Assembly (NCBI RefSeq): GCF_001038485.1
Contig: NZ_LDUE01000058.1
Location: 90,499-154,498, forward strand
DNA: 64,000 bases
Reading direction: 5' to 3'
Origin: Ornithinibacillus californiensis
GTDB lineage: Bacteria > Bacillota > Bacilli > Bacillales > Amphibacillaceae
Under the pieces are notes generated by a model. That model did no database searches. It had not been told where the DNA came from and was given only the letters and a program-made list of their open reading frames with translations. Position 1 is the stretch's first letter, and each line of letters begins with the position of its first letter. The translations under genes were made by a program, and so were the position numbers. This document shows, piece by piece, positions 33,478 to 42,450 of this stretch.

Positions 33478-36400
33478 TCATTTATTATTTAAGGGGGGTA
33501 AATGTTCCTGCAATTCCCGATGTACCCTCATAATCCCCCACATGCCTTGTTCTATATCCCACCGAATATTGCCTGATCGATACATAAAATCACCATGAAA
33601 TCCATTCGTTGCTCCTGCGCCACTAATGAGTTCAAGATCACGTATCGCACCAGCTACATTAAAACCAGCAAAAGACTCTACTCGAGAATTCATATCTTTT
33701 GCATCAAACCGAAAGCGGTGACCATGTAGATGGAATGTATGTGAACGTCTTCTTTCAGCAGGTGTCACTAGCCGGATGGTTATCGGTTCCCCAACATAAC
33801 TTTCAAACACCGGAGTAGAAGGGTCACCAAAAGTGATAGAGGAAAATAGTTCGTGTAGTACCGGGTGTTTTCGATATCGATTAATTAAACGTTCACTTCG
33901 GTAGTTAAAGCCCCGTGAGCCTTGATCATACGTGTCAACCTCTTCCGCTTCTGCTGGTGGTAATAGGATCCCGTCAATAGGGTCAATAATTAGCTGGCCA
34001 TCTTTATCCAGTAGTCTTACACCATCGTGCATGACCAACACAAATTCCCTAATTTTTGGTAAAAACGGATTTTTCACAATCACATTGGCACCTGTTTTCA
34101 CTGTCTGAAGTGTATACGGATCAAGGTATTCCGTTCCCCTTGGCTCAGCAATGAATGCACCAAATGCTCCTTGCGATTTATGATTTCGGATGTCTGCCAT
34201 ATCCCATAAACCACACGCGCCATATGAAGAATCAACAAACCAGCGATACGTTCGTTTCTCCCCAGGACCAACTGTTTGATCATCATTAAATCCAACTGTT
34301 TCACCGGCAGAAGTTTTGACATCATAATCTAGTAATTGTGGATGAAGAGAAATTCTTAAGGAAGGTGGATAAAATGCTTGTTCCTTCACTTCAGGATACG
34401 GATAAATACCATCTTTGAACGGAAATAAATCAGCTTTTAGCATATTCGTTAATGTCACATCGACGGTATCCCCTCTATTTGCACGGATAATTAGTGGTTG
34501 TGGTTGCTTCCTTCCCTTTATAATGTCATCCATATCTTCTCGTAACGCAAAGATAATTCCATGCGGGTCATGATCCCCGAAATCATTGTATTGAATTGGA
34601 ATTTGAAAAGCGACAATATCAAAGCGTTTGATAGGTCCCGATGCAAGCGCATTGGTAGGATCTACTGCTGGTGGCGGATTCTTTCCACTACTTTTTGGCA
34701 ATGGTTTTGAACGCTTTAAAGGGGCTGGTCGGTCTGAAAGCGAAATAAGATGCGGTACCTTCTCATCATAAGCACGAATTATTCCCCAAAGTCCATTCCA
34801 TAAATCTTCCTCTGTTTCAAAAGCCCACAAATAGTCACCCGCTCTTGGTATATACGTTTCAAACGTAAAGGATTCTGATATCCCAATATGTTGCTGACTC
34901 TCCTGTTTTGATAGCAGATTCCCTCGTTCTTTATGCCACTTTAAGCCATGAACATTAAAACTGTGAGACTCCTCCTGTGCTCCTTGCAACAAGCGTATTC
35001 GTATTGGATCACCCTCATAAGCTTCTAAAATCGGGGTAATTGGATCCCCGTGAACATGAGAACTGAAGCTATATGCAGGGTCACAATCAGGACCTAAGCG
35101 GAATTGTAATGGTTCATTTTTATAGTTTACACCAAATAAACCTGGATCATCTTGGGAGCCTGGGAAATTTGGTGGATTGAGTGGTTTCCCATCTTGATCG
35201 AACATTTGCGTGAAATCTTGGGCAAATAATACAAAATCACGATAGTTAGCAATTAACGGATTAGTTACCGTCACCTGAGTTCCGTGATCAACTTCTTCCC
35301 CAGTCTTCGGGTCAAGCGTTTTGGAAAACCTTGGCTGAATGACACCTGAACCAAAAACACCATGATGCTGATGGGCTAGTGGGAATAAATGGTCGTGAAA
35401 GAACCAAGCTTTTAACTCTACATCGGCATAATATGAGTAACGAATAGTTTCACCTGGTAAAACAGAAGAATCATAATTCCACCCAACATTTGCCCCATCA
35501 CAAACAAGAACATCAAATTTCACAAAGTGAATATGGAATCCTGATTCATAGGTTCTAGTAACGAGCTGAAAAGCATCCCCGTCTAATATATGTGGTAGCC
35601 TATTCGTAAAATTGATTTGCAAACAAGTATGTGCAGATGCATGGATGACAAGTGGCTCCGGTTCCTTTTTCCCTGAAAGCACATCTTCCAAATCTTCATC
35701 CAGGACATATATTCGCCCTTTCGGATCATGCCAGCCTTGCTTATTGTATACAATTGGAAGTTCGATTACAGATATATTAAATTCCTTTACTGGTACCCCT
35801 TTTGGACATGGGTCCGTAAATACAGCACCAGGTCTAGGACTATCAATGGCAGCATTCGTTTCCAGTTCCGTCATATTTCTTCCACCTTTAATACCTAATG
35901 GTGGACGCGGGGCCTTATTACCAACTTTACCTGGAATGAAGTTTGGAAAACCAGGATGTAATTCGGTTGGTTTAGGTGGGGCTTCACGGTCAGGTAATGG
36001 TTGTAAGGCTTGAATTGGAACACCATTTGGATAACACTGGCTACCGTCTTGAAGAGTATCAAATATTCGGTTCATCCCCCACATCCCTGCAGCAAAATGA
36101 GGGTAAAGATGGCAATGTATAACGACATCCCCATAGGAACCTTGTAAACTACCTAATCCGTAAAGAGGTTCAATCGTGTAGTGAGACTGCGGACTAATTG
36201 CCTGGGCATCAAATACTTCAGATGACAGGTCCTTTGAATCACTTAACCATTGATGTACATGATAATGGAATACGTGGGTTTCTTTTTCCCCACCATGGAA
36301 TAGACGGATTTTGGCTGGATCTCCTACATACCCTCTTAATATTGGTGATGAAGGATCTCCGAAAACCCATGAATCGTGATGGACTTCTTCCCCTTCACAA

Positions 36401-37116
36401 TTCGGGCATACTACCCCTTCTGCAAGTAATTGAGATCGCCTATTCTCAGGTTCATAACGATAATTAGCTCCATGAAATGATTCTTCCTCTTGATTAGAAA
36501 TATGATTAATGGGACGATTTCCAGTAACATCATTCACTTCCATCTCATCATGGAACATCCAAACATATTCCCGAAATGATGGTAAAATCGGATGGTGGAT
36601 ATCTGCGTAAGCCCCACTATTCTTAGGTTCCCCCGTTACAGGATCTGTCCACCAGGAAAATCGGTTTTGTACGCACAATCCACCAAATAGTCCATTTGAA
36701 TTCGATCCATCTTCACTACTTGATGGATTACCTAGGTCGGAAAAGAAATAATTTCCTTCCCTTACTGCGTGAATACGGTATAACATACACTCATTAGGTG
36801 CAGCCGTACTATCCTTATTGTAACCAACCATGGCACCATCAGAGTCACAGACATCATATTCCGCTTCCTGAAAATGAATACCTGTGTTGAAAGGTAGTTT
36901 ATTTTCAAACAAAATTTCTACTGTATCCCCTTCATTCGCTCGGATAACAAGTGGCTCAACTAGTTCAACCGGAGTAAATGGATTCTTCTTAACTAAATCC
37001 TTTACCTTTTGTTCATTTTCCTTTAACACATACATCATTCCATTTGGATTATGATCTCCAAATGTATTGACAACAATCCGAATAGGAATTGCCACAACAT
37101 GATATTTTCTTATCAT
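33478..37116 (-). CDS. mnxG: Multicopper Mn(II) oxidase MnxG
   Basis: A 1212-residue multicopper oxidase, the length and layout of MnxG of Mn-oxidising marine Bacillus (about 1217). It contains repeated cupredoxin domains. Copper-site motifs are HVFHYHVHQW (281-290), HCHLYPHFAAGM (334-345, the T1 signature with H334, C335, H336, H340, M345), GFHIHFVKFD (527-536), WFFHDHLFPLAHQHHG (571-586), SFNVHGLKWH (719-728) and HTFHLHGHRF (1126-1135). The family oxidises Mn(II) to Mn(IV) oxide on the spore exosporium as a complex with MnxE and MnxF. There is no signal peptide. GAGGATG precedes the ATG; mnxF ends 19 bases upstream. Confidence 0.95.
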   Translation of the reverse strand: MIRKYHVVAIPIRIVVNTFGDHNPNGMMYVLKENEQKVKDLVKKNPFTPVELVEPLVIRANEGDTVEILFENKLPFNTGIHFQEAEYDVCDSDGAMVGYNKDSTAAPNECMLYRIHAVREGNYFFSDLGNPSSSEDGSNSNGLFGGLCVQNRFSWWTDPVTGEPKNSGAYADIHHPILPSFREYVWMFHDEMEVNDVTGNRPINHISNQEEESFHGANYRYEPENRRSQLLAEGVVCPNCEGEEVHHDSWVFGDPSSPILRGYVGDPAKIRLFHGGEKETHVFHYHVHQWLSDSKDLSSEVFDAQAISPQSHYTIEPLYGLGSLQGSYGDVVIHCHLYPHFAAGMWGMNRIFDTLQDGSQCYPNGVPIQALQPLPDREAPPKPTELHPGFPNFIPGKVGNKAPRPPLGIKGGRNMTELETNAAIDSPRPGAVFTDPCPKGVPVKEFNISVIELPIVYNKQGWHDPKGRIYVLDEDLEDVLSGKKEPEPLVIHASAHTCLQINFTNRLPHILDGDAFQLVTRTYESGFHIHFVKFDVLVCDGANVGWNYDSSVLPGETIRYSYYADVELKAWFFHDHLFPLAHQHHGVFGSGVIQPRFSKTLDPKTGEEVDHGTQVTVTNPLIANYRDFVLFAQDFTQMFDQDGKPLNPPNFPGSQDDPGLFGVNYKNEPLQFRLGPDCDPAYSFSSHVHGDPITPILEAYEGDPIRIRLLQGAQEESHSFNVHGLKWHKERGNLLSKQESQQHIGISESFTFETYIPRAGDYLWAFETEEDLWNGLWGIIRAYDEKVPHLISLSDRPAPLKRSKPLPKSSGKNPPPAVDPTNALASGPIKRFDIVAFQIPIQYNDFGDHDPHGIIFALREDMDDIIKGRKQPQPLIIRANRGDTVDVTLTNMLKADLFPFKDGIYPYPEVKEQAFYPPSLRISLHPQLLDYDVKTSAGETVGFNDDQTVGPGEKRTYRWFVDSSYGACGLWDMADIRNHKSQGAFGAFIAEPRGTEYLDPYTLQTVKTGANVIVKNPFLPKIREFVLVMHDGVRLLDKDGQLIIDPIDGILLPPAEAEEVDTYDQGSRGFNYRSERLINRYRKHPVLHELFSSITFGDPSTPVFESYVGEPITIRLVTPAERRRSHTFHLHGHRFRFDAKDMNSRVESFAGFNVAGAIRDLELISGAGATNGFHGDFMYRSGNIRWDIEQGMWGIMRVHRELQEHLPPLNNK

Positions 37117-37135
37117 AGAAACATCCTCATTTCTA

Positions 37136-37423
37136 TCAATCTTTTAAATCCGGAATTTTCTCTCCTATTCCTGTTTCAATATAGAAAACATTAATCGAGT
37201 GGATATGAATATACCATTCTCTGCCTTCTAGTGCTGCAACATTAGTTGTCAGTACATCTAAGGCAATCATGTCTTCGATAACATCCTTAATGTTTCCAAT
37301 AAACATAAACGGAAATGATTCCGTTAATATAAATACTTTACGACCTTTATTTCTAACAAAATGCTCTACTATTGCATCATCTCTTCTAGCATTGATCATA
37401 TCCATTTGTTCTAGATTCTTCAT
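37136..37423 (-). CDS. mnxF: Mn oxidase complex subunit MnxF
   Basis: 95 residues, directly upstream of mnxG, with a compact beta-rich pattern (KVFILTESFPFMFIGNIKDV, then GREWYIHIHSINVFYIE) like a small LSm-type barrel. Size, order and company identify it as MnxF, which with MnxE forms an oligomer tightly bound to MnxG. The HIH motif near residue 72 could contact copper, but this is inference. TGGAGGGA precedes the ATG. Confidence 0.82.
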   Translation of the reverse strand: MKNLEQMDMINARRDDAIVEHFVRNKGRKVFILTESFPFMFIGNIKDVIEDMIALDVLTTNVAALEGREWYIHIHSINVFYIETGIGEKIPDLKD

Positions 37424-37436
37424 TTCTATCCCTCCA

Positions 37437-37727
37437 TTATGTTAATGGGAATGCCATGTCACATGGTACTTCAGTAGAAAATGCTACAACTTGCTCTAGT
37501 GGAATACTTAAAGGAAACGGGCATTCATAATAAGGTGCATTGACCATCTTAATAATGACAGGTGACAACGTAATATGACCTTCCTGAACATCTTTAATCG
37601 TTCCACAGAAAACAGGACGAAAAACTTGCCCTAATAAATTCAACTGTGTTGCTTGCGTAATAACTAATAACTGTTCACCAAGCTTACATTCCAAATTTGT
37701 TAATACACGATCCTCATTTTCAACCAT
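37437..37727 (-). CDS. mnxE: Mn oxidase complex subunit MnxE
   Basis: 96 residues, 13 bases upstream of mnxF. The beta-rich pattern (LGEQLLVITQATQLNLLGQV, FCGTIKDVQEGHITLSPVII) parallels MnxF, so the two look like paralogues. It contains three Cys residues (CKLG, FCGT, YECPF region) and one more near the end. Assigned MnxE by operon order and size; known MnxE binds copper in the MnxEFG complex. AAAGGAGAG precedes the ATG. Confidence 0.8.
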   Translation of the reverse strand: MVENEDRVLTNLECKLGEQLLVITQATQLNLLGQVFRPVFCGTIKDVQEGHITLSPVIIKMVNAPYYECPFPLSIPLEQVVAFSTEVPCDMAFPLT

Positions 37728-37747
37728 CTTACCCTCTCCTTTTCAGG

Positions 37748-38464
37748 CTAAAAAATCAACTTTAATACTTCTTTCCATAGTGAAAAAATTCTTACCGTTG
37801 CCACTAATTGAATTTCGTGAAGTGGAATGATTGATTCCGTTTTTACTAATTGAAGGTATAAAGATGTTTCATCCGTTTTAATAATTTTTCCAAAATGGCT
37901 TTGGCTAGCAGTTTTCACCTCTACCCAACTACCTTTCCACGAATGCAAATTTGTCCTTATAGACTCTTCAAAAAACTGTTGAATTAATGCATCCCTTTTG
38001 GTTACTGTCTCACCAAATTGAAGGACTAGCTTTTGGCGTAACTGATTATCGTATATATGATGCTGATGTGGGTTGGAATAAGTTGGGGTACCAAACGGAA
38101 TCGTGGCAGATTCGATAGAAGTGAAAGGAAGCCAGATCCTTCTTTGTAGATTCGTTAACATGACAAAATCTCGACCAATAGCCGAAACCTTACCTTCTAA
38201 AATCCTTGCTTCTTCTTCAATCACCGTGGTTATGACGACTTCTTGGTTTCGTTTCATCTTGAAGAATTTTTTTAGTATCAATGTTTTACGATGTGGTTCA
38301 TATAAGTGAATTAGTTTGAATAAATTTTGCTGGCTAATATGCTCTGTAAGAATTCTAGTTTCTTCAGCAGAAACTGCACTAGTCGGTGATGAGAATGACG
38401 GATTCCCTTTTGACTTTACTGCTTTGTTTTGCTTAACTGTACGTCCCTTCCGATCACCCTTCAT
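37748..38464 (-). CDS. mnxD: MnxD-like protein
   Basis: About 238 residues from ATG 38464, which follows TGGAGG; a longer frame lacks that site. The N-terminus is basic and Ser-rich. Two LSm-like barrel segments are visible: VVITTVIEEEARILEGKVSA around residue 85 and WVEVKTASQSHFGKIIKTDE around residue 185. Position between the SCO1-like gene and mnxE identifies it as MnxD, whose function is not established. It resembles the protein encoded downstream of mnxG at 32681-33385. Confidence 0.78.
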   Translation of the reverse strand: MKGDRKGRTVKQNKAVKSKGNPSFSSPTSAVSAEETRILTEHISQQNLFKLIHLYEPHRKTLILKKFFKMKRNQEVVITTVIEEEARILEGKVSAIGRDFVMLTNLQRRIWLPFTSIESATIPFGTPTYSNPHQHHIYDNQLRQKLVLQFGETVTKRDALIQQFFEESIRTNLHSWKGSWVEVKTASQSHFGKIIKTDETSLYLQLVKTESIIPLHEIQLVATVRIFSLWKEVLKLIF

Positions 38465-38572
38465 ATTAATCCTCCATATATCCATATAAGCGGGCTAATT
38501 ACTGATATGTTATGGTGTTTTTCCCTAATAGTGTAGGTTATATATATTACTTGTTACATGATTAGGCACTAG

Positions 38573-39154
38573 TTAATGTAAAAGTATAAGAATATTTTCT
38601 ACAAGTTCATCTAAATTAACTGCATTTTTTCCTATGTTCATATCATGATAAGCCCGAATTCGATTGTTCTCATCTAATAAATACATAATCGTACTATGGG
38701 TAATAAAGCCACTACTGTCTTTATTAAACACCATGTTAAATTGGTCTGTAATCTCTTTTGTTTCTTCAACCGTCCCCCTTAGAAAAAACCAATTATCATT
38801 AGTTTTAAATTGACTTTTATATTGATTTATTTTTTCAACGGTATCATCTTCTGGATCTAACGTAATCAATATCACCTCGTATTGATTTTCTCCTACCCCT
38901 TCATTTTGTAATTTCTCTTGTAATTTCGTTAAATCCATAATGGTCATCGGACACACATCCGGACAAGACGTATAAAAAAAGGCGACCAGTTTTGGTTTCG
39001 TAGTAGAAAATTGAAATTCCTTCCCACTAATTGACGTTAGTTGCGGATCCTCTATTGTACCAAGTTGGGGTAGTTCAATCGTACGTGGCCAAAAATAATA
39101 TACTAAAACAAAGCCCATTAGGATGGAAATTGAGATGATAAGTTTCTTTTTCAA
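38573..39154 (-). CDS. mnxC: SCO1/SenC-family copper chaperone MnxC
   Basis: A 193-residue SCO1-type thioredoxin-fold protein. One N-terminal helix (about residues 5-22) anchors it to the membrane. The copper motif YTSCPDVCPM has C64 and C68, and H153 in FITHSTIMYLL completes the expected ligand set. SCO proteins deliver copper or act in redox; here it likely supplies copper to the multicopper oxidase. The start is TTG 39154 behind AAGGAGGTG. It corresponds to MnxC of marine Bacillus strains, reported as SCO1-like. Confidence 0.92.
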   Translation of the reverse strand: MKKKLIISISILMGFVLVYYFWPRTIELPQLGTIEDPQLTSISGKEFQFSTTKPKLVAFFYTSCPDVCPMTIMDLTKLQEKLQNEGVGENQYEVILITLDPEDDTVEKINQYKSQFKTNDNWFFLRGTVEETKEITDQFNMVFNKDSSGFITHSTIMYLLDENNRIRAYHDMNIGKNAVNLDELVENILILLH

Positions 39155-39168
39155 TTCCTTTCACCTCC

Positions 39169-39630
39169 TTAAACTCTTAAAGAATATAAGACAAGACTAA
39201 GGATGAATGTAAGAAGGAAAGTAGTAAACCCACATAGGTAAAGCATATTTACAAGGATTTGCTTGGATGATGTAATTGGAATACTGCATAATTGAGGGTT
39301 CTTCAAGACTTCCCCTATCATTACTCCCATGGAACTACCGACCATCCCATGATAGAATCCGATCAAAATAGAATGATATTTTACCAATGATCCAAACAAA
39401 AACCCGATAAAGACACCAAGTATTAAGGTATGTGCAAATATGCTGGATAATTCAAATGGGAAGATAACCGAAAAATGGATACCTAGGATCAATGTCACAG
39501 TCAACGTTACGGTTTTTGTAATAGTTGTTGCAAATCGATCATCAAATAATGCCCTTTTCCTCCTTAACATGACATAGCAGACGGTTGTTGCAATCAAATT
39601 CCATATTCCAAGTGCATTAATGATAACCAT
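39169..39630 (-). CDS. mnxB: Membrane protein MnxB
   Basis: 153 residues with four or five hydrophobic helices. A Gly-rich segment, LGVFIGFLFGSLVKYHSILIG, is shared in pattern with the upstream protein (LIGMLVGALFGALFDYQTMLTG), so both are probably paralogues. Assigned MnxB by operon position. Its role is unknown; a membrane partner in copper or manganese handling is a guess. Translation probably uses GAGG five bases before the ATG. Confidence 0.72.
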   Translation of the reverse strand: MVIINALGIWNLIATTVCYVMLRRKRALFDDRFATTITKTVTLTVTLILGIHFSVIFPFELSSIFAHTLILGVFIGFLFGSLVKYHSILIGFYHGMVGSSMGVMIGEVLKNPQLCSIPITSSKQILVNMLYLCGFTTFLLTFILSLVLYSLRV

Positions 39631-39637
39631 TTGAACC

Positions 39638-40057
39638 TCAAGACCTCCTTATAGAAATTACTAAAATAATAATTATCGAACAGACAAGCACCTCTAGGAC
39701 TAACATAATTAGGAATTGGTTCGTTAAAATAGATCCCAACATTGGTGCCATAATTCCTAACATAAGCCCATTAATTAAACCTGTTAACATGGTTTGATAA
39801 TCAAAAAGCGCTCCAAATAGCGCCCCGACCAACATACCAATTAAGGTTGAAATAATCGTTATCCATGTAAAGTGAAATGGATACAGAAAAATTAATAGCA
39901 TTCCAGAAGTTAATCCCATTAATCCTCCTGTCGCCACAGATATATTCATTCCTAATTGAAAACCAATCATTTTTCGTATCTGAAAAACAAAGGAATATAG
40001 AATAAGAAAGACTACGAAATTCGCATAAAGCACGAGTGCAAACAAATTCTCATTCAT
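39638..40057 (-). CDS. mnxA: Membrane protein MnxA
   Basis: About 139 residues with four or five helices and Gly/Met-rich segments (GLTSGMLLIF, LMLGIMAPMLGSIL). First gene of the mnx operon. ATG at 40057 is chosen: AGGGTG lies six bases upstream, while the longer frame would run through the putative promoter. Seven bases separate it from mnxB. Function unknown. Confidence 0.74.
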   Translation of the reverse strand: MNENLFALVLYANFVVFLILYSFVFQIRKMIGFQLGMNISVATGGLMGLTSGMLLIFLYPFHFTWITIISTLIGMLVGALFGALFDYQTMLTGLINGLMLGIMAPMLGSILTNQFLIMLVLEVLVCSIIIILVISIRRS

Positions 40058-40073
40058 CACCATCACCCTATAA

Positions 40074-40100
40074 CAGAATATGTATAAATATCTCACAAGT
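40074..40100 (-). promoter_or_regulatory. Candidate sigma-K promoter of the mnx operon
   Basis: On the minus strand AC (in CAACTT, 40099-40100), a 16-base spacer and CATATTCTG (40074-40082) fit the sigma-K pattern AC-N16-CATAnnnT. It lies just upstream of mnxA and leaves a leader of about 12 bases containing the ribosome binding site. Mother-cell expression of mnx is known in marine Bacillus. Confidence 0.6.
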
Positions 40101-40242
40101 TGACATGACGGAAACTATTTCCCAAGACACCTATCTAGACTGTTAACACCTATTGCTCCATATTATTTCTTCTAATACATAATCATTTCGTTCTTAGACT
40201 TAGAGAATTAGTTGTATACCTACTATCAACAATATTTTATGG

Positions 40243-40248
40243 TATAAA
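40243..40248 (+). promoter_or_regulatory. Candidate extended -10 upstream of the K319-domain gene
   Basis: AATATTTTATGG followed by TATAAA gives TGn-TATAAA, about 130 bases before the K319-domain gene. The rest of the gene-free stretch 40058-40378 shows no other clear element besides the mnx promoter. Weak evidence. Confidence 0.35.
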
Positions 40249-40378
40249 CGTTTGTTTTCCGCACTTAACCACTGTTATCGACATTAATGATAATAACGAG
40301 GGAATTAGACATCTATGTTGTCAAAAAGAACGAACTAGATTTTTCTTATCTAAAAATATGTTTTAAAGGAGGATGTTT

Positions 40379-42418
40379 ATGGAAGTAGGTCCTATAAGTG
40401 CTTTTGACGGGTTTCCTGTATGGTATAAAGATGAAAATGGATTACGACTACAATTGAATGTAGATCCTAATGACCCATACTCTGGTATTACCCCTGCTGA
40501 CCTGCCTAATCAAACCCTACCCGTTTCTTTTCCTGATAATTATCCTGGGGAGGCATTTTATTATTTAGCTGAAGCGGAGATGGAAACAGGAACAGGTGAA
40601 AGAGCAAGGCTAGTTTTAGCATTAGAAGCTGCCTTTGTGAATGAAGTACCAAGAGAAGGAGAACAAATTGTATTCGGTCGTGTACGAATTCGTGTAGATG
40701 GCTTACAACCAAATGAACAATATGTCGTAACACATCCGTATGGGGTTGACACTTTTATTGCGGAACCTGATGGGGATGGCTTCGGTGAAATCAATTTCAC
40801 GGAAGATATCGGTGGATTAGATGGTGGAGACTTTGAACTTGCTACAACTAGTCGCATCGATCCATTTTTACAATGGGATCCTGATGTGGCTCCACAAGCA
40901 CCAGTTGGATATATTGGTGATCCTAATGTATTACATCCCGTTATTGGTAGTGTGTTGATAGACCGTTTTGGAGAGCCACAGAATATCTTCAGAATTGAAG
41001 GTCCTGGTATTGGAATAGGATCAGATTACCGTGCAACGACACCAGGATTAGACCCTGATCATGCTATTGAAACAAGGGATTTTTCCATATTAGGCAAAAT
41101 TTCAACTATCTCGGGTGTGGATGTGGAAAGAGCAACCTATACACAAAGTAGTTTAACTGGGGGAACAATCGATGTATTCGCTAGTTCAGATGTTGGTCCT
41201 CAACAAATTATGGTGTCAGGCGAGGGCTTTAATCCAACCATCATGCAAGGTGAGAATGGTTTGTATTTTGCTCGTGTCACATACACAGGGGAAAACCACC
41301 CCCCTACGATTACAGTAACAAATATTAGTGACAATCCACCAAGTATAAAAGAAATTGTTCCAGTAGATTTTATATCCGGAACTGTAGTCTATGATAATAA
41401 TACCCAAATGCTTACAACCGAAGTGACTACTAGTGATTCTATCCACCCTGTTGATTTATTCATTGTTGATTTCGGACAAGGCGAATTACCTATTCCACCA
41501 GACGGCTTACTAACAATGAGTCTCATAAATGTACCAGCCGATGTGACCATTCAATCCTCTGCTGGTGGAACCGTAACTATTCCGGTTACTGTGGTAGGTT
41601 CCTCTGATGATCCGATTGGGGTATCTGCTAATGCTGGGCCAGATCAAACCGTTATTTTCGGTGCCTCCGTTACCCTTAATGGAACAAACTCAAGGGGGCC
41701 AATTACTGCATTTCAGTGGGTTCAATTGTCTGGAACTCCTGTTACCTTAGTGAATGCAGATACAGAAACACCATCATTTATTGCTCCAGAAACTGTATCA
41801 AATCTTGTATTTGAATTAACAGTAGAAGGAGTAGGTGGACCATCTACAGATCGTGTCACTATCCAGGTTATTGAATCTGCACCATTACCAATTGCAAACG
41901 CTGGGCCAGATCAAACCGTACAACAAGGTGCGTCGGTAACACTAAGCGGAAGTGCTACAGGTCAAGTAACAACGTATCAATGGACACAACTATCAGGTCC
42001 GCCAGTTCAAATCATAAATGCCAATCAACCAACAGCAAGTTTCATTTTCCCGAGACAATTGGCAGAGCTAACGTTCCAACTAACAGTAACTGGTCCTGGT
42101 GGTCAATCAACTGATACTACTACAGTGACAACGACCTTGGACAGTTTAACAGTGACTCGTGCTGAATTTAGAACCGGAGATACGGAGTGGAGAATTTCGG
42201 GAACATCTAGTGTGTCTGGACCTGGTGTAACTATTACGATTTATCTAGGAAATACTCTAGGTGGAACAGTACTTGCAACTGTAGATGTAGATGCACTTGG
42301 AGAGTGGGAGTATCGGGTTGAACCATCGACTATACAACCTGATGAGACAAGAGCAATTTCTATTCAATCAAGTTCAGGTGGAACATTGATTAATGTACCA
42401 ATAAATATTCGACAATAA
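40379..42418 (+). CDS. Large K319/Ig-like-domain surface protein
   Basis: About 679 residues without a signal peptide. The N-terminal 200 residues (beginning MEVGPISAFDGFPVWYKDEN, with PGEAFYYLAEAEMETG and VTHPYGVDTFIAEPDG) resemble a domain seen in scattered actinobacterial and other surface proteins. A middle beta-rich region follows, then two K319/PKD-like domains each starting ANAGPDQTV (about residues 417 and 506), then a C-terminal Ig-like domain. AAAGGAGG precedes ATG 40379; an in-frame ATG two codons earlier is too close. The collagen-like gene follows 32 bases on. Probably an exosporium or coat structural protein, inferred from context. Confidence 0.7.
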   Translation: MEVGPISAFDGFPVWYKDENGLRLQLNVDPNDPYSGITPADLPNQTLPVSFPDNYPGEAFYYLAEAEMETGTGERARLVLALEAAFVNEVPREGEQIVFGRVRIRVDGLQPNEQYVVTHPYGVDTFIAEPDGDGFGEINFTEDIGGLDGGDFELATTSRIDPFLQWDPDVAPQAPVGYIGDPNVLHPVIGSVLIDRFGEPQNIFRIEGPGIGIGSDYRATTPGLDPDHAIETRDFSILGKISTISGVDVERATYTQSSLTGGTIDVFASSDVGPQQIMVSGEGFNPTIMQGENGLYFARVTYTGENHPPTITVTNISDNPPSIKEIVPVDFISGTVVYDNNTQMLTTEVTTSDSIHPVDLFIVDFGQGELPIPPDGLLTMSLINVPADVTIQSSAGGTVTIPVTVVGSSDDPIGVSANAGPDQTVIFGASVTLNGTNSRGPITAFQWVQLSGTPVTLVNADTETPSFIAPETVSNLVFELTVEGVGGPSTDRVTIQVIESAPLPIANAGPDQTVQQGASVTLSGSATGQVTTYQWTQLSGPPVQIINANQPTASFIFPRQLAELTFQLTVTGPGGQSTDTTTVTTTLDSLTVTRAEFRTGDTEWRISGTSSVSGPGVTITIYLGNTLGGTVLATVDVDALGEWEYRVEPSTIQPDETRAISIQSSSGGTLINVPINIRQ

Positions 42419-42450
42419 AGTGCTCTAATTGATTAGAAAGGAGAAAAGAT

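Noticed and set aside
40097..40372. Sigma-K promoter for the K319-domain gene
   Set aside because: CATA-like elements occur but none has an AC element at 16-17 bases; no confident call.
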